Assembly (NCBI GenBank): GCA_910585415.1
Contig: CAJUDT010000097.1
Location: forward strand, 1 to 6,848
From: an uncultured Flavonifractor sp.
GTDB taxonomy: Bacteria; Bacillota; Clostridia; Oscillospirales; Oscillospiraceae
Length of the DNA stretch: 6,848 bases
Direction: 5' to 3'
Below are positions 1 through 6,196 of this stretch, piece after piece. The notes beneath the pieces are model-generated. The model saw only the letters and a program-made list of their open reading frames with translations. It was not told the DNA's origin and searched no databases. Numbering within the stretch: position 1 is the stretch's first letter; every line of letters begins with the position of its first letter. The translations under genes and the position numbers were made by a program.

Positions 1-946
1 CGGCGGACAGGCCCAGAATGGCGCTGATGATATAGAGCACCGCCACCGCCTGCTTTTGGGAAAAGCCCATGTCAATGAGCCGGTGATGGACGTGGCTCCG
101 GTCGGCGTGCATGGGGCTCTGGCCGTGGGCAATCCGCCGGATGAAGGCGAAGCAGGTGTCAAAAATGGGCAGGCCCAGCATCAGGAAGGGGACGGCAAAG
201 GAGATGATGGTGTAAAACTTGAACAGCCCTTGGATGGACACCACCGCCAGCACATAGCCCAGAAAGGTGGCCCCGGTGTCCCCCATAAAAATCTTGGCGG
301 GGTTCAGGTTGTAGGGCAGAAAGCCGATGCACCCCCCGGCCAGAGCGGCCATGAGGACGGCGGCGGGCCCGTCGGCCACCACCAGGGAGATGACCAGCAG
401 GGTCATGGAGCTGATGGTGGACACGCCGCAGGCCAGACCGTCCAGGCCGTCAATCAGGTTGACGGCATTGGTAATGGCCACAATCCACAGGACGGTGAAG
501 GGAATTTTCAGTATGCCGAGCTCCCAATAGGGGTCGGAGGAAAAAATATTGGGGTTGGACAGGGCCTCAATGACGTTGCCGGAGCACACCGCCACCAGGG
601 CGGCGGCAATCTGCACAAAGAGCTTGGGCAGGGCTTTCAGGGCGTAGATATCGTCAAAAATGCCCAGCACCACAATCATGGAGGCCCCCAGGAGCATCCC
701 CCGCAGCTGGGGGGTGAGCTCCGCGAAGATGAGCACACTGAGCACAAAGCCGAAAAAGATGGCCAGACCGCCCATGCGGGGGATGGGGTGGTCGTGCATA
801 CGGCGGTTGTCCTTGGGTACGTCCACCGCGCCCACCTTAGCGGCCAGATTTTTGACCACCGGGGTGGACACCAGGGAAATGAGCAGGGCCACCACCAGGG
901 CGGCGGCCACCACTCCGATGAGAGAGGGTTCCAGTTTCATTGGCAT
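1..946 (-). CDS. tagO: TagO/WecA-type undecaprenyl-phosphate N-acetylglucosaminyl-1-phosphate transferase (C-terminus cut by window edge)
   Basis: Enzymes of this polyprenyl-phosphate sugar-1-phosphate transferase family move GlcNAc-1-phosphate from UDP-GlcNAc to undecaprenyl phosphate in the membrane. This is the first committed step of teichoic acid or other envelope glycopolymers. The 315 visible residues carry the family signatures in order: DNRRMHDHPIPRMGG (46-60), the Asp-Asp pair in GIFDDIYAL (98-99), NAVNLIDGLDGLA (160-172), NPAKIFMGDTGA (215-226) and HADRSHVHHRL (280-290). Hydrophobic segments alternate between them, for example residues 8-28, 61-76 and 84-98. The His-rich HADRSHVHHRL loop separates it from MraY. 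The ATG at 946 is chosen because AGGAG (959-955) lies 8 nt upstream; the ATG at 940 would sit too far away. It follows trpS after 20 bp with no promoter seen, so it is probably co-transcribed. The remaining C-terminal part lies beyond position 1. The exact sugar donor and polymer are inferred from the family. Confidence 0.93.
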   Translation of the reverse strand, partial: MPMKLEPSLIGVVAAALVVALLISLVSTPVVKNLAAKVGAVDVPKDNRRMHDHPIPRMGGLAIFFGFVLSVLIFAELTPQLRGMLLGASMIVVLGIFDDIYALKALPKLFVQIAAALVAVCSGNVIEALSNPNIFSSDPYWELGILKIPFTVLWIVAITNAVNLIDGLDGLACGVSTISSMTLLVISLVVADGPAAVLMAALAGGCIGFLPYNLNPAKIFMGDTGATFLGYVLAVVSIQGLFKFYTIISFAVPFLMLGLPIFDTCFAFIRRIAHGQSPMHADRSHVHHRLIDMGFSQKQAVAVLYIISAILGLSA

Positions 947-966
947 GAGACGAGCTCCTTTTCTAG

Positions 967-1968
967 TTACCGGGCCAGGAAGCCCACCTTCTTGTACACC
1001 TTCCGTAAAGTTTTCATGGCCACGTACTCGGCCCGCTCTGCCCCGGCGCGCCAGACCGTCTCCAGGTACGCCTTATCGGCCAGCAGCCGCTCGGTTTCCT
1101 CCCGGATGGGCCGCAGGCACTCCACCACGGCCTCTCCCACCACGGGCTTAAAGGCCCCATAGCCCTTTCCGGCAAACTCGGCCTCGATTTCCGCAAAGGG
1201 CTTGCCGGTGGCGGCGGCATAAATCTGGATGAGGTTGGATACGCCGGGCTTGGCTTTCGGGTCGTAGCGGACGGGGTTTTCCGTGTCGCTGTCGGTGACG
1301 GCCCGCTTGAACTTGCGCATAATGTCCTCGGGCTTCTCCATCAAAAAGACGCAGCCCTCGGGGACCGACTTGCTCATTTTGGACTCCGGAGCGCTCAGGC
1401 CCATAATCCGGGCCCCCACCTTGGCGATGTAGGGCTGAGGGACCTTGAACACGTCGCCGTAGACGCCGTTGAAGCGCTCGGCAATGTCCCGGCAGATCTC
1501 CACATGCTGCTTCTGGTCCTCCCCCACGGGGACGAAATCCGGCTGGTACAGGAGGATGTCCGCCGCCATGAGGCTGGGGTAGGTGAACAGGCCCGCGTTG
1601 ATGTTGTCGGCATTCCGGGCGGACTTGTCCTTAAACTGGGTCATGCGGGAGAGCTCCCCGAACATGGTGTAGCAGTCCAGCACCCAGCCCAGCTGGGTAT
1701 GGGCGGGCACGTGGGACTGGACAAAGAGCACGCATTTTTCCGGGTCCAGGCCGCAGGCGATATACTGGGCCAGCTGGGTGAGGGTCCGCTTCCGCAGAGC
1801 CGCCGGGTCCTGGCGGACGGTGATGGTGTGCAGGTCGGCCATGAAGAAATAGCAGTCAAATTCCGCAATCATCTCCGGCCAGTGGTGGAGGGGGCCCAGG
1901 TAGTTGCCCAGATGCAGGTCCCCGCTGGGCTGGATGCCGGAGACCATAACCTTCTTTTGATTTTCCAT
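967..1968 (-). CDS. trpS: Tryptophanyl-tRNA synthetase (class I)
   Basis: This cytoplasmic enzyme charges tRNA-Trp with tryptophan using ATP. The 333-residue length is normal for bacterial TrpS. Class I signatures are clear: GIQPSGDLHLGNYLG with the HIGH-type HLGN at residues 19-22, the GEDQKQHVE segment at 149-157 associated with the tryptophan site, and KMSKS at 197-201. An in-frame ATG at 2034 would add 22 residues rich in Pro, Gly and Ser that match nothing in the family. The ATG at 1968 is preferred because MENQKKVMVSGIQPSG is a typical TrpS N-terminus and GAGGTG (1983-1978) lies 9 nt upstream. The leader from the predicted promoter is only about 70 nt, too short for the tryptophan T-box that often controls trpS in Firmicutes. 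The gene is transcribed away from gltX and leads into the TagO-type gene 20 bp downstream. Confidence 0.97.
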   Translation of the reverse strand: MENQKKVMVSGIQPSGDLHLGNYLGPLHHWPEMIAEFDCYFFMADLHTITVRQDPAALRKRTLTQLAQYIACGLDPEKCVLFVQSHVPAHTQLGWVLDCYTMFGELSRMTQFKDKSARNADNINAGLFTYPSLMAADILLYQPDFVPVGEDQKQHVEICRDIAERFNGVYGDVFKVPQPYIAKVGARIMGLSAPESKMSKSVPEGCVFLMEKPEDIMRKFKRAVTDSDTENPVRYDPKAKPGVSNLIQIYAAATGKPFAEIEAEFAGKGYGAFKPVVGEAVVECLRPIREETERLLADKAYLETVWRAGAERAEYVAMKTLRKVYKKVGFLAR

Positions 1969-2010
1969 AAAAATAAACACCTCGAATGAGCTTGAACTTC
2001 CGTCAGGATG

Positions 2011-2028
2011 CCGCCCCTTGGCGGGCGG
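2011..2028 (-). other. Short GC-rich hairpin in the trpS leader
   Basis: CCGCCC and GGGCGG form a perfect 6-bp stem with a 6-nt loop inside the predicted trpS 5' untranslated region. It has no T-box, specifier loop or U-tract. Whether it is functional is unknown; a stem this short can arise by chance in GC-rich DNA. Confidence 0.35.
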
Positions 2029-2047
2029 AGGCATTACCTGTTATAAT
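2018..2047 (+). promoter_or_regulatory. Possible second, upstream gltX promoter
   Basis: A perfect TATAAT (2042-2047) preceded by TGT forms an extended -10 on the plus strand, with a weaker TTGGCG -35-like hexamer (2018-2023) 18 bp upstream. It would start near 2054. Its -10 overlaps the trpS -10 on the other strand, so the match could be a by-product of that AT-rich element. It is weaker evidence than the promoter at 2065-2093. Confidence 0.35.
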
Positions 2048-2071
2048 AGCATATTTAATCCCTCTTGACAA
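2043..2071 (-). promoter_or_regulatory. Predicted sigma-70 promoter for trpS and the TagO-type gene
   Basis: On the minus strand a TTGTCA -35 hexamer (2071-2066) is followed by a 17-bp spacer and a TATTAT -10 hexamer (2048-2043). The spacer ends in TGC, giving an extended -10 (TGnTATTAT). Transcription would start near 2036, leaving a leader of about 68 nt before the trpS ATG. The -35 shares five base pairs with the opposing gltX -35. This is a motif-based prediction. Confidence 0.7.
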
Positions 2072-2093
2072 TCCTTCCCTAAAAAAATAGAAT
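2065..2093 (+). promoter_or_regulatory. Predicted sigma-70 promoter for gltX
   Basis: A perfect TTGACA -35 hexamer (2065-2070), an ideal 17-bp spacer ending in an A-tract, and a TAGAAT -10 (2088-2093, five of six matches to TATAAT) lie 34 bp upstream of the gltX start. Transcription would start near 2100, giving a leader of about 28 nt that includes the AAAGGAG ribosome binding site (2112-2118, 9 nt from the ATG). The -35 overlaps the minus-strand trpS -35. Confidence 0.8.
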
Positions 2094-2127
2094 AGGGGGG
2101 ACTTATGAAATAAAGGAGCTTTCTCGG

Positions 2128-3618
2128 ATGGATATGAAATGGTTTGACGAGCTGGAGGCCCGGATTCCCAAGGGCGGCGTGCGCACCCGCTTCGCCCCCT
2201 CCCCCACGGGGTATATGCACGTGGGCAACCTGCGCACCGCCCTGTATACCTGGCTCATTGCCCGGCACAGCGGGGGCAGGTTTCTTCTGCGCATTGAGGA
2301 CACCGACCAGGAGCGCCTGGTGGAGGGCGCGACGCAGGTGATTTATGACACACTGCGTAAGTGCGGTCTGGACTGGGACGAGGGTCCCGACGTGGGGGGC
2401 CCGGTGGGACCCTATATCCAGACGGAGCGCCGGGACCTCTATGCCAGATATGCCGGGCTTCTGGTGGAGAAGGGCCACGCCTACCGGTGTTTTTGTGATA
2501 AGGAGCGGCTGGCCTCCCTCCACGGAGCGGACGGCCTGGGGGGGTATGACGGACACTGCCGGGAGCTGTCCCAGGAGGAGATTGGCCAGAAGCTGGCCGC
2601 CGGAGTACCCTACGTGATTCGCCAAAAAATTCCCGCCGGCGGGCAGACCACCTTTTCCGACGCGGTCTTTGGGGACATCACCGTGGAAAACAGCACCCTG
2701 GACGATCAGGTGCTGCTCAAGTCCGACGGCCTGCCCACCTACAACTTCGCCAACGTCATCGACGACCACCTGATGGGCATTACCCACGTGGTCCGGGGCA
2801 GCGAGTACCTGTCGTCCTCCCCCAAGTATAATCTGCTCTACGAGGCCTTCGGGTGGGAGGTGCCCACCTATATCCACTGCTCCCCGGTGATGCGGGACCA
2901 GCACAACAAAATGAGCAAGCGCCACGGGGACCCCTCCTACGAGGACCTGCTGGAGCAGGGCTTTTTGTCCGAGGCGGTGGTCAACTATGTGACCCTTCTG
3001 GGCTGGTCCCCCAGAGGGGAGTATGCCGAGCGGGAGTTCTTTTCCCTGAAAGAGCTGTCGGAGCTGTTCGATATTGGCGGCATCTCCAAGTCCCCCGCGA
3101 TTTTTGACCTGGACAAGCTCAAGTATTTCAACGCCAATTACCTCCGGGCCCTCCCGGCGGAGGCCTTCTGCGCCGGGGCGGCGCCCTACCTGCGCCGGGC
3201 CATCCAGAATCCCGCTATCGACCTGTCCCTGGTGGCCCCGCTGGTGCAGCCCCGGTGCGACACCTGGCTGGATATCGCCCCCCAGGTGGACTTTTTGGAC
3301 GCTCTGCCGGAGTATTCCAATGCGCTGTACTGCCACAAGAAGATGAAAACCAACGAGGAAAATTCCAAAGAGGCCCTGGAGCAGGTCTTGCCCGTGCTGG
3401 AGGGCCTGAGCGCGTGGACCTACGACGCCATCCATGACGCCCTCATCGGTCTGGCCCAGTCTCTGGAGCTGAAAAACGGCCGTATCATGTGGCCGGTGCG
3501 CACCGCCGTGTCCGGCAAGGCCGTCACCCCCGGCGGCGCGGTGGAGCTGTGCCACATCCTGGGCCGGGAGGAGAGCTTACGGCGCATCCGGCAGGGCATC
3601 GCCCAGCTGGGGGGCTGA
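2128..3618 (+). CDS. gltX: Glutamyl-tRNA synthetase (class I)
   Basis: The enzyme attaches glutamate to tRNA-Glu in the cytoplasm. In bacteria that use GatCAB it may also misacylate tRNA-Gln; which applies here cannot be told from this window. The 496-residue length is typical. Visible landmarks are RFAPSPTGYMHVGNLRTAL with the HIGH-type HVGN at residues 31-34, RIEDTD (55-60), LKSDGLPTYNFANVIDDHLM (197-216), VVRGSEYLSSSPK (221-233) and KMSKRHG (261-267). These are followed by a helical C-terminal anticodon-binding region. A Cys-x-Cys (121, 123) and a His-Cys (143, 144) lie where some GltX proteins hold zinc. The ATG at 2128 is chosen over the ATG two codons later because AAAGGAG (2112-2118) is 9 nt away. 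It is divergent from trpS and followed 88 bp later by the methyltransferase gene. Confidence 0.98.
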   Translation: MDMKWFDELEARIPKGGVRTRFAPSPTGYMHVGNLRTALYTWLIARHSGGRFLLRIEDTDQERLVEGATQVIYDTLRKCGLDWDEGPDVGGPVGPYIQTERRDLYARYAGLLVEKGHAYRCFCDKERLASLHGADGLGGYDGHCRELSQEEIGQKLAAGVPYVIRQKIPAGGQTTFSDAVFGDITVENSTLDDQVLLKSDGLPTYNFANVIDDHLMGITHVVRGSEYLSSSPKYNLLYEAFGWEVPTYIHCSPVMRDQHNKMSKRHGDPSYEDLLEQGFLSEAVVNYVTLLGWSPRGEYAEREFFSLKELSELFDIGGISKSPAIFDLDKLKYFNANYLRALPAEAFCAGAAPYLRRAIQNPAIDLSLVAPLVQPRCDTWLDIAPQVDFLDALPEYSNALYCHKKMKTNEENSKEALEQVLPVLEGLSAWTYDAIHDALIGLAQSLELKNGRIMWPVRTAVSGKAVTPGGAVELCHILGREESLRRIRQGIAQLGG

Positions 3619-3642
3619 GGACAGGACCCTGGAACGAACCTG

Positions 3643-3669
3643 CGGCCCCCCGGAGCATCCGGGGGGCCG
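3643..3669 (+). terminator. Strong stem-loop after gltX, possible terminator or attenuator
   Basis: A perfect 12-bp inverted repeat (CGGCCCCCCGGA, loop GCA, TCCGGGGGGCCG) begins 24 bp after the gltX stop. No U-run follows on either strand, so it is not a classic intrinsic terminator. It may be a U-less terminator, an attenuator limiting read-through into the methyltransferase, or a 3'-end stabilising structure. No convincing promoter lies between it and the next gene. Confidence 0.5.
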
Positions 3670-3706
3670 TTCCCGTATCGCCGGACTCCGTGAAGGGAGG
3701 AAATCC

Positions 3707-5077
3707 ATGAAAGAGCAGATTTTCATCTCGTTTGAGCCCCAGACCGGCCCCGGCCTGCCCGCTTTCGGCTGGGCGGGGAAGCGGCCTCTGCGCTCTGTTG
3801 TCAGTCCCCCGGCCTGCCTGCGGGAGGTCTATGGCCCGGCACGGGAGGGCTGGCGGAACCGGCTCTATTGGGGGGAAAATCTCCAGGTTATGGGGCATCT
3901 GCTCCAGACATTCCGGGGGAAAATCGACCTGATTTACCTGGACCCGCCCTTTGACAGCAGCGCCGACTATAAGCGGACCATCACTCTGCGGGGCGGAACT
4001 CCAGGGGAGGAAAGGGCCGTCCTGCGGGAAACTCAGTACGGCGATACCTGGATTTGCGAGGAATACCTGCAATTCATGTACGAGCGGCTGATTCTGATGC
4101 GGGAGCTGCTCTCCCCCAGGGGGAGCCTCTACCTGCACTGCGACTACCGCCGCAGCCACTATCTGCGGATGCTTCTGGACGAGGTGTTTGGCCCCGGCTG
4201 CTTCCGAAACGAAATCCTGTGGTGCTACTCCATCGGGGGGAAGGGGGAGCGGTTTTTCGGGCGCAAGCACGACAGTATATTTTGGTACTCCAAGACCCAG
4301 GATTACTATTTCGACGGCAAATCCCCCCATGTGGCCGCCCACCGGAAACCCAATTCCCACATGAAGCTCCAGACCGACGCCGCCGGGCGGCAGTACCAGG
4401 AAAAGCGGGACCGGAAATCGGGCAAGGTCTACCGGTATTACATCGACGAGGGCAAAATCCCGGAGGACTATTGGACGGACATCGAGCAGCTCAACCGGGA
4501 GGACCGGGAGCGGGTGGGCTACCCTACCCAGAAGCCGGAGGCCCTGCTCAAGCGCATTATCGCGGCCAGCGCCCCGCCGGGGGGGCTGGTCTTTGACCCG
4601 TTTATGGGCAGCGGCACCACCCAGGCGGCGGCAATGAAGCTGGACCGCCGGTTCCTCGGGGCCGACAGCAATCCGGGGGCCGTGGAGACGGTGACCAGAC
4701 GCCTCCTGACCGCCGGGCGGGAGCTGGAGGGTACCCCCGGCTTTGGGGTGTACCAGGTGGGCCGGAGCGCCCCCCAAAGGCCCGCCGCCGGGGCCGAGGC
4801 GGTCCGGGTGGACGGCAGGCTGGTTATCCGCGCCTTTCGTCCGGCCCGTTTGCTGGAAAAGCTCTCCCTGCCCAGGGAGACCGATTGGCGGCGGCTGGTG
4901 GATTCCGTCATGATTGACTGGCACTATGATGGCGCGGTCCTGCGTCCGGAGACGGTCGATATTCCGGAAAAAAACGCCCTGGTCCGGGGTGTGTATGATA
5001 TCCCGGAGGACTGCGGAACCATCCGGGTAAAAATCACGGATTTGCGCTCGGAGTCGATGGAAATAGAAGTACCCTGA
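3707..5077 (+). CDS. Beta-class site-specific DNA methyltransferase (Mod-like), apparently solitary
   Basis: This enzyme is predicted to transfer a methyl group from S-adenosylmethionine to adenine N6 (or less likely cytosine N4) in a specific DNA sequence. The 456 residues show the beta-class order: NRLYWGENLQVM (51-62), the catalytic motif IV LIYLDPPF with DPPF at 79-82, YPTQKP (272-277), and then motif I FDPFMGSGTT (296-305) with an acidic residue at 320. Residues about 165-265 lie between the motifs and probably hold the target-recognition region. A GKRPL segment (24-28) precedes the catalytic core. A C-terminal extension (about 370-456, with VDSVMIDWHYDGAVL and RVKITDL) resembles, from memory, the tail of larger Mod-like methylases. 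GGGAGG (3695-3700) lies 6 nt before the ATG. No endonuclease, helicase or specificity gene adjoins it; the lipoprotein follows after 23 bp. The target site is unknown. Confidence 0.9.
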   Translation: MKEQIFISFEPQTGPGLPAFGWAGKRPLRSVVSPPACLREVYGPAREGWRNRLYWGENLQVMGHLLQTFRGKIDLIYLDPPFDSSADYKRTITLRGGTPGEERAVLRETQYGDTWICEEYLQFMYERLILMRELLSPRGSLYLHCDYRRSHYLRMLLDEVFGPGCFRNEILWCYSIGGKGERFFGRKHDSIFWYSKTQDYYFDGKSPHVAAHRKPNSHMKLQTDAAGRQYQEKRDRKSGKVYRYYIDEGKIPEDYWTDIEQLNREDRERVGYPTQKPEALLKRIIAASAPPGGLVFDPFMGSGTTQAAAMKLDRRFLGADSNPGAVETVTRRLLTAGRELEGTPGFGVYQVGRSAPQRPAAGAEAVRVDGRLVIRAFRPARLLEKLSLPRETDWRRLVDSVMIDWHYDGAVLRPETVDIPEKNALVRGVYDIPEDCGTIRVKITDLRSESMEIEVP

Positions 5078-5100
5078 AAGAAACGGAGAAAGGAAGGACG

Positions 5101-6150
5101 ATGAAACGCATACGCCCCAACATCTTCTGCCTGCTGGCCCTTGCCGCCATTCTCGCGGGCTGTCAGACACCCCCGCCGCCGGAGACGGCATCCCCCACCC
5201 CGGAGCCCGCGCCGGTGCAAGCCACACCTACCCCAGCGGCAGAGTACGAGTTTGATACGCTCCCGGTCACAAAGGAAGCAATCGAGGTATTTTATCCCCA
5301 GGAGGGATATACGGTCAAAAAAATCACCCCTTGGGAAGAGGATTTTCTGGTGGAATATGAAGGGAGGCGCGATGAAACCATTTTGGAGTGGGTGTTTGGA
5401 GAAACCGGGCGGCGGGTGAAAATGAATGGGCATTCTGATATTGCCGGCTATGAGATCATACAGGCAGGAGAGGTACGGTACACCACAACGGGAAAGAATG
5501 GCAGATACCATTACATACCGGAAACACACAGGATGATTGTGCTGGGAGATGCGCACGGATATTTGGAACGCCGATACGAGTGGACCCCTGAAACCTATGA
5601 AGGGGGTGGCGGACCGGACGTTTGGTGGGCGGACCCGTCCACACCCCTGGCCATCGGCTGGTGGTATGGGCGGGGCAATGTCAGCGGGAAGTATGCGCAG
5701 CTCTATGACGCACGCGTCGATGTGGATGGGCTCTCCTTTACGTTCATTCCCAACGGGGACAACGGCGATAGGTATAGGACCTTTTTTCAGGGGAACACCG
5801 CCACGCCGCCTTACATTGAAACCAGTTTCGACGAGGACAGCCGCTGTTTTACCATTCGTCTGTACAACACCGCTCTGGAGAGCGGAGACTATGTCCCGGA
5901 ATATACCTCTCCGCTTCTCTACAGCTATCCGGAGGGGCCCCATTCCTTCCCCGCCGGGAGTCTTGGGCGGGACAACCATTTTCTCACCGACGCCCAAATC
6001 ACGCAGGACGGCGAGGATGCTGTGGTCACATGTACGTTAACCGAAAAGGCCTGCCGGGTCACTGTGGAGTGCGGCGATTTGGCCAATCAGGACATCCCCT
6101 CCTTACGCATCGTGTTCCGAGAATATGTCTGGCACATGGACGAGCCCTAA
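5101..6150 (+). CDS. Putative secreted lipoprotein of unknown function
   Basis: I do not recognise this family. The 349-residue protein begins with a lipoprotein signal peptide: a basic start (MKRIR), a hydrophobic stretch (residues 8-19) and the lipobox LAGC (18-21). It should therefore be lipidated on Cys21 and anchored to the outer face of the membrane. A Pro/Thr/Ala-rich spacer follows (about 22-47). The remaining 300 residues look like a soluble beta-rich domain with many aromatic residues, including DVWWADPS (173-180) and IGWWYGRG (185-192). Only three Cys lie in the mature domain after the lipidated one (249, 311 and 318, with another at 324 close by, so four counting it). No catalytic motif is evident. 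A ribosome binding site (AGGAAGG, 5091-5097) precedes the ATG. The gap to the methyltransferase is 23 bp, suggesting co-transcription. Its middle part is nearer 50% GC, lower than its neighbours. Confidence 0.85.
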   Translation: MKRIRPNIFCLLALAAILAGCQTPPPPETASPTPEPAPVQATPTPAAEYEFDTLPVTKEAIEVFYPQEGYTVKKITPWEEDFLVEYEGRRDETILEWVFGETGRRVKMNGHSDIAGYEIIQAGEVRYTTTGKNGRYHYIPETHRMIVLGDAHGYLERRYEWTPETYEGGGGPDVWWADPSTPLAIGWWYGRGNVSGKYAQLYDARVDVDGLSFTFIPNGDNGDRYRTFFQGNTATPPYIETSFDEDSRCFTIRLYNTALESGDYVPEYTSPLLYSYPEGPHSFPAGSLGRDNHFLTDAQITQDGEDAVVTCTLTEKACRVTVECGDLANQDIPSLRIVFREYVWHMDEP

Positions 6151-6158
6151 CCGGCACA

Positions 6159-6192
6159 CAGCGCCAGCGCGGAGCTTCCCGCGCTGGCGCTG
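6159..6192. terminator. Bidirectional stem-loop between convergent genes
   Basis: A perfect 14-bp inverted repeat (CAGCGCCAGCGCGG and its complement, 6-nt loop) begins 9 bp after the lipoprotein stop and ends 5 bp before the stop of the minus-strand methylthiotransferase gene. Its place between convergent genes suggests it ends transcription from both sides. Neither side carries a clear T-run, so efficiency is uncertain. Confidence 0.7.
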
Positions 6193-6196
6193 CTGT

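Noticed and set aside
56..1162. Long plus-strand open frame (368 codons) opposite the TagO-type gene and the trpS end
   Set aside because: Its product is a low-complexity Gly/His/Gln-rich string with no domain, and the minus strand carries full family motifs. It is a GC-rich antisense shadow.
1969..2034. 22-residue N-terminal extension of TrpS from the ATG at 2034
   Set aside because: It has no ribosome binding site inside the predicted transcript and no family similarity. The ATG at 1968 has a good site and a typical TrpS N-terminus.
2105..2113. Two-codon upstream frame (ATG AAA TAA) just before the gltX ribosome binding site
   Set aside because: It would start only a few bases from the predicted transcript start, without its own usable ribosome binding site. 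It is most likely chance.
1969..2127. T-box riboswitch for trpS
   Set aside because: The predicted leader is only about 70 nt, with no recognisable T-box consensus, specifier loop or terminator/antiterminator pair.
2041..3555. Minus-strand open frame of 504 codons opposite gltX
   Set aside because: It is antisense to a complete, motif-bearing gltX in a GC-rich gene. The translation has no recognisable domain.
3524..5227. Minus-strand open frame of 567 codons opposite the methyltransferase
   Set aside because: The plus strand has intact methyltransferase motifs and a good ribosome binding site. The antisense product is Pro/Gly-rich with no family resemblance.
5161..5245. Pro/Thr/Ala-rich repeat-like stretch in the lipoprotein gene
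   Set aside because: It is a normal flexible spacer after a lipidated Cys and not an exact DNA repeat.
4924..5997. Minus-strand open frame of 357 codons opposite the lipoprotein
   Set aside because: The plus-strand frame has a lipobox signal peptide and ribosome binding site, and the antisense frame shows nothing comparable.
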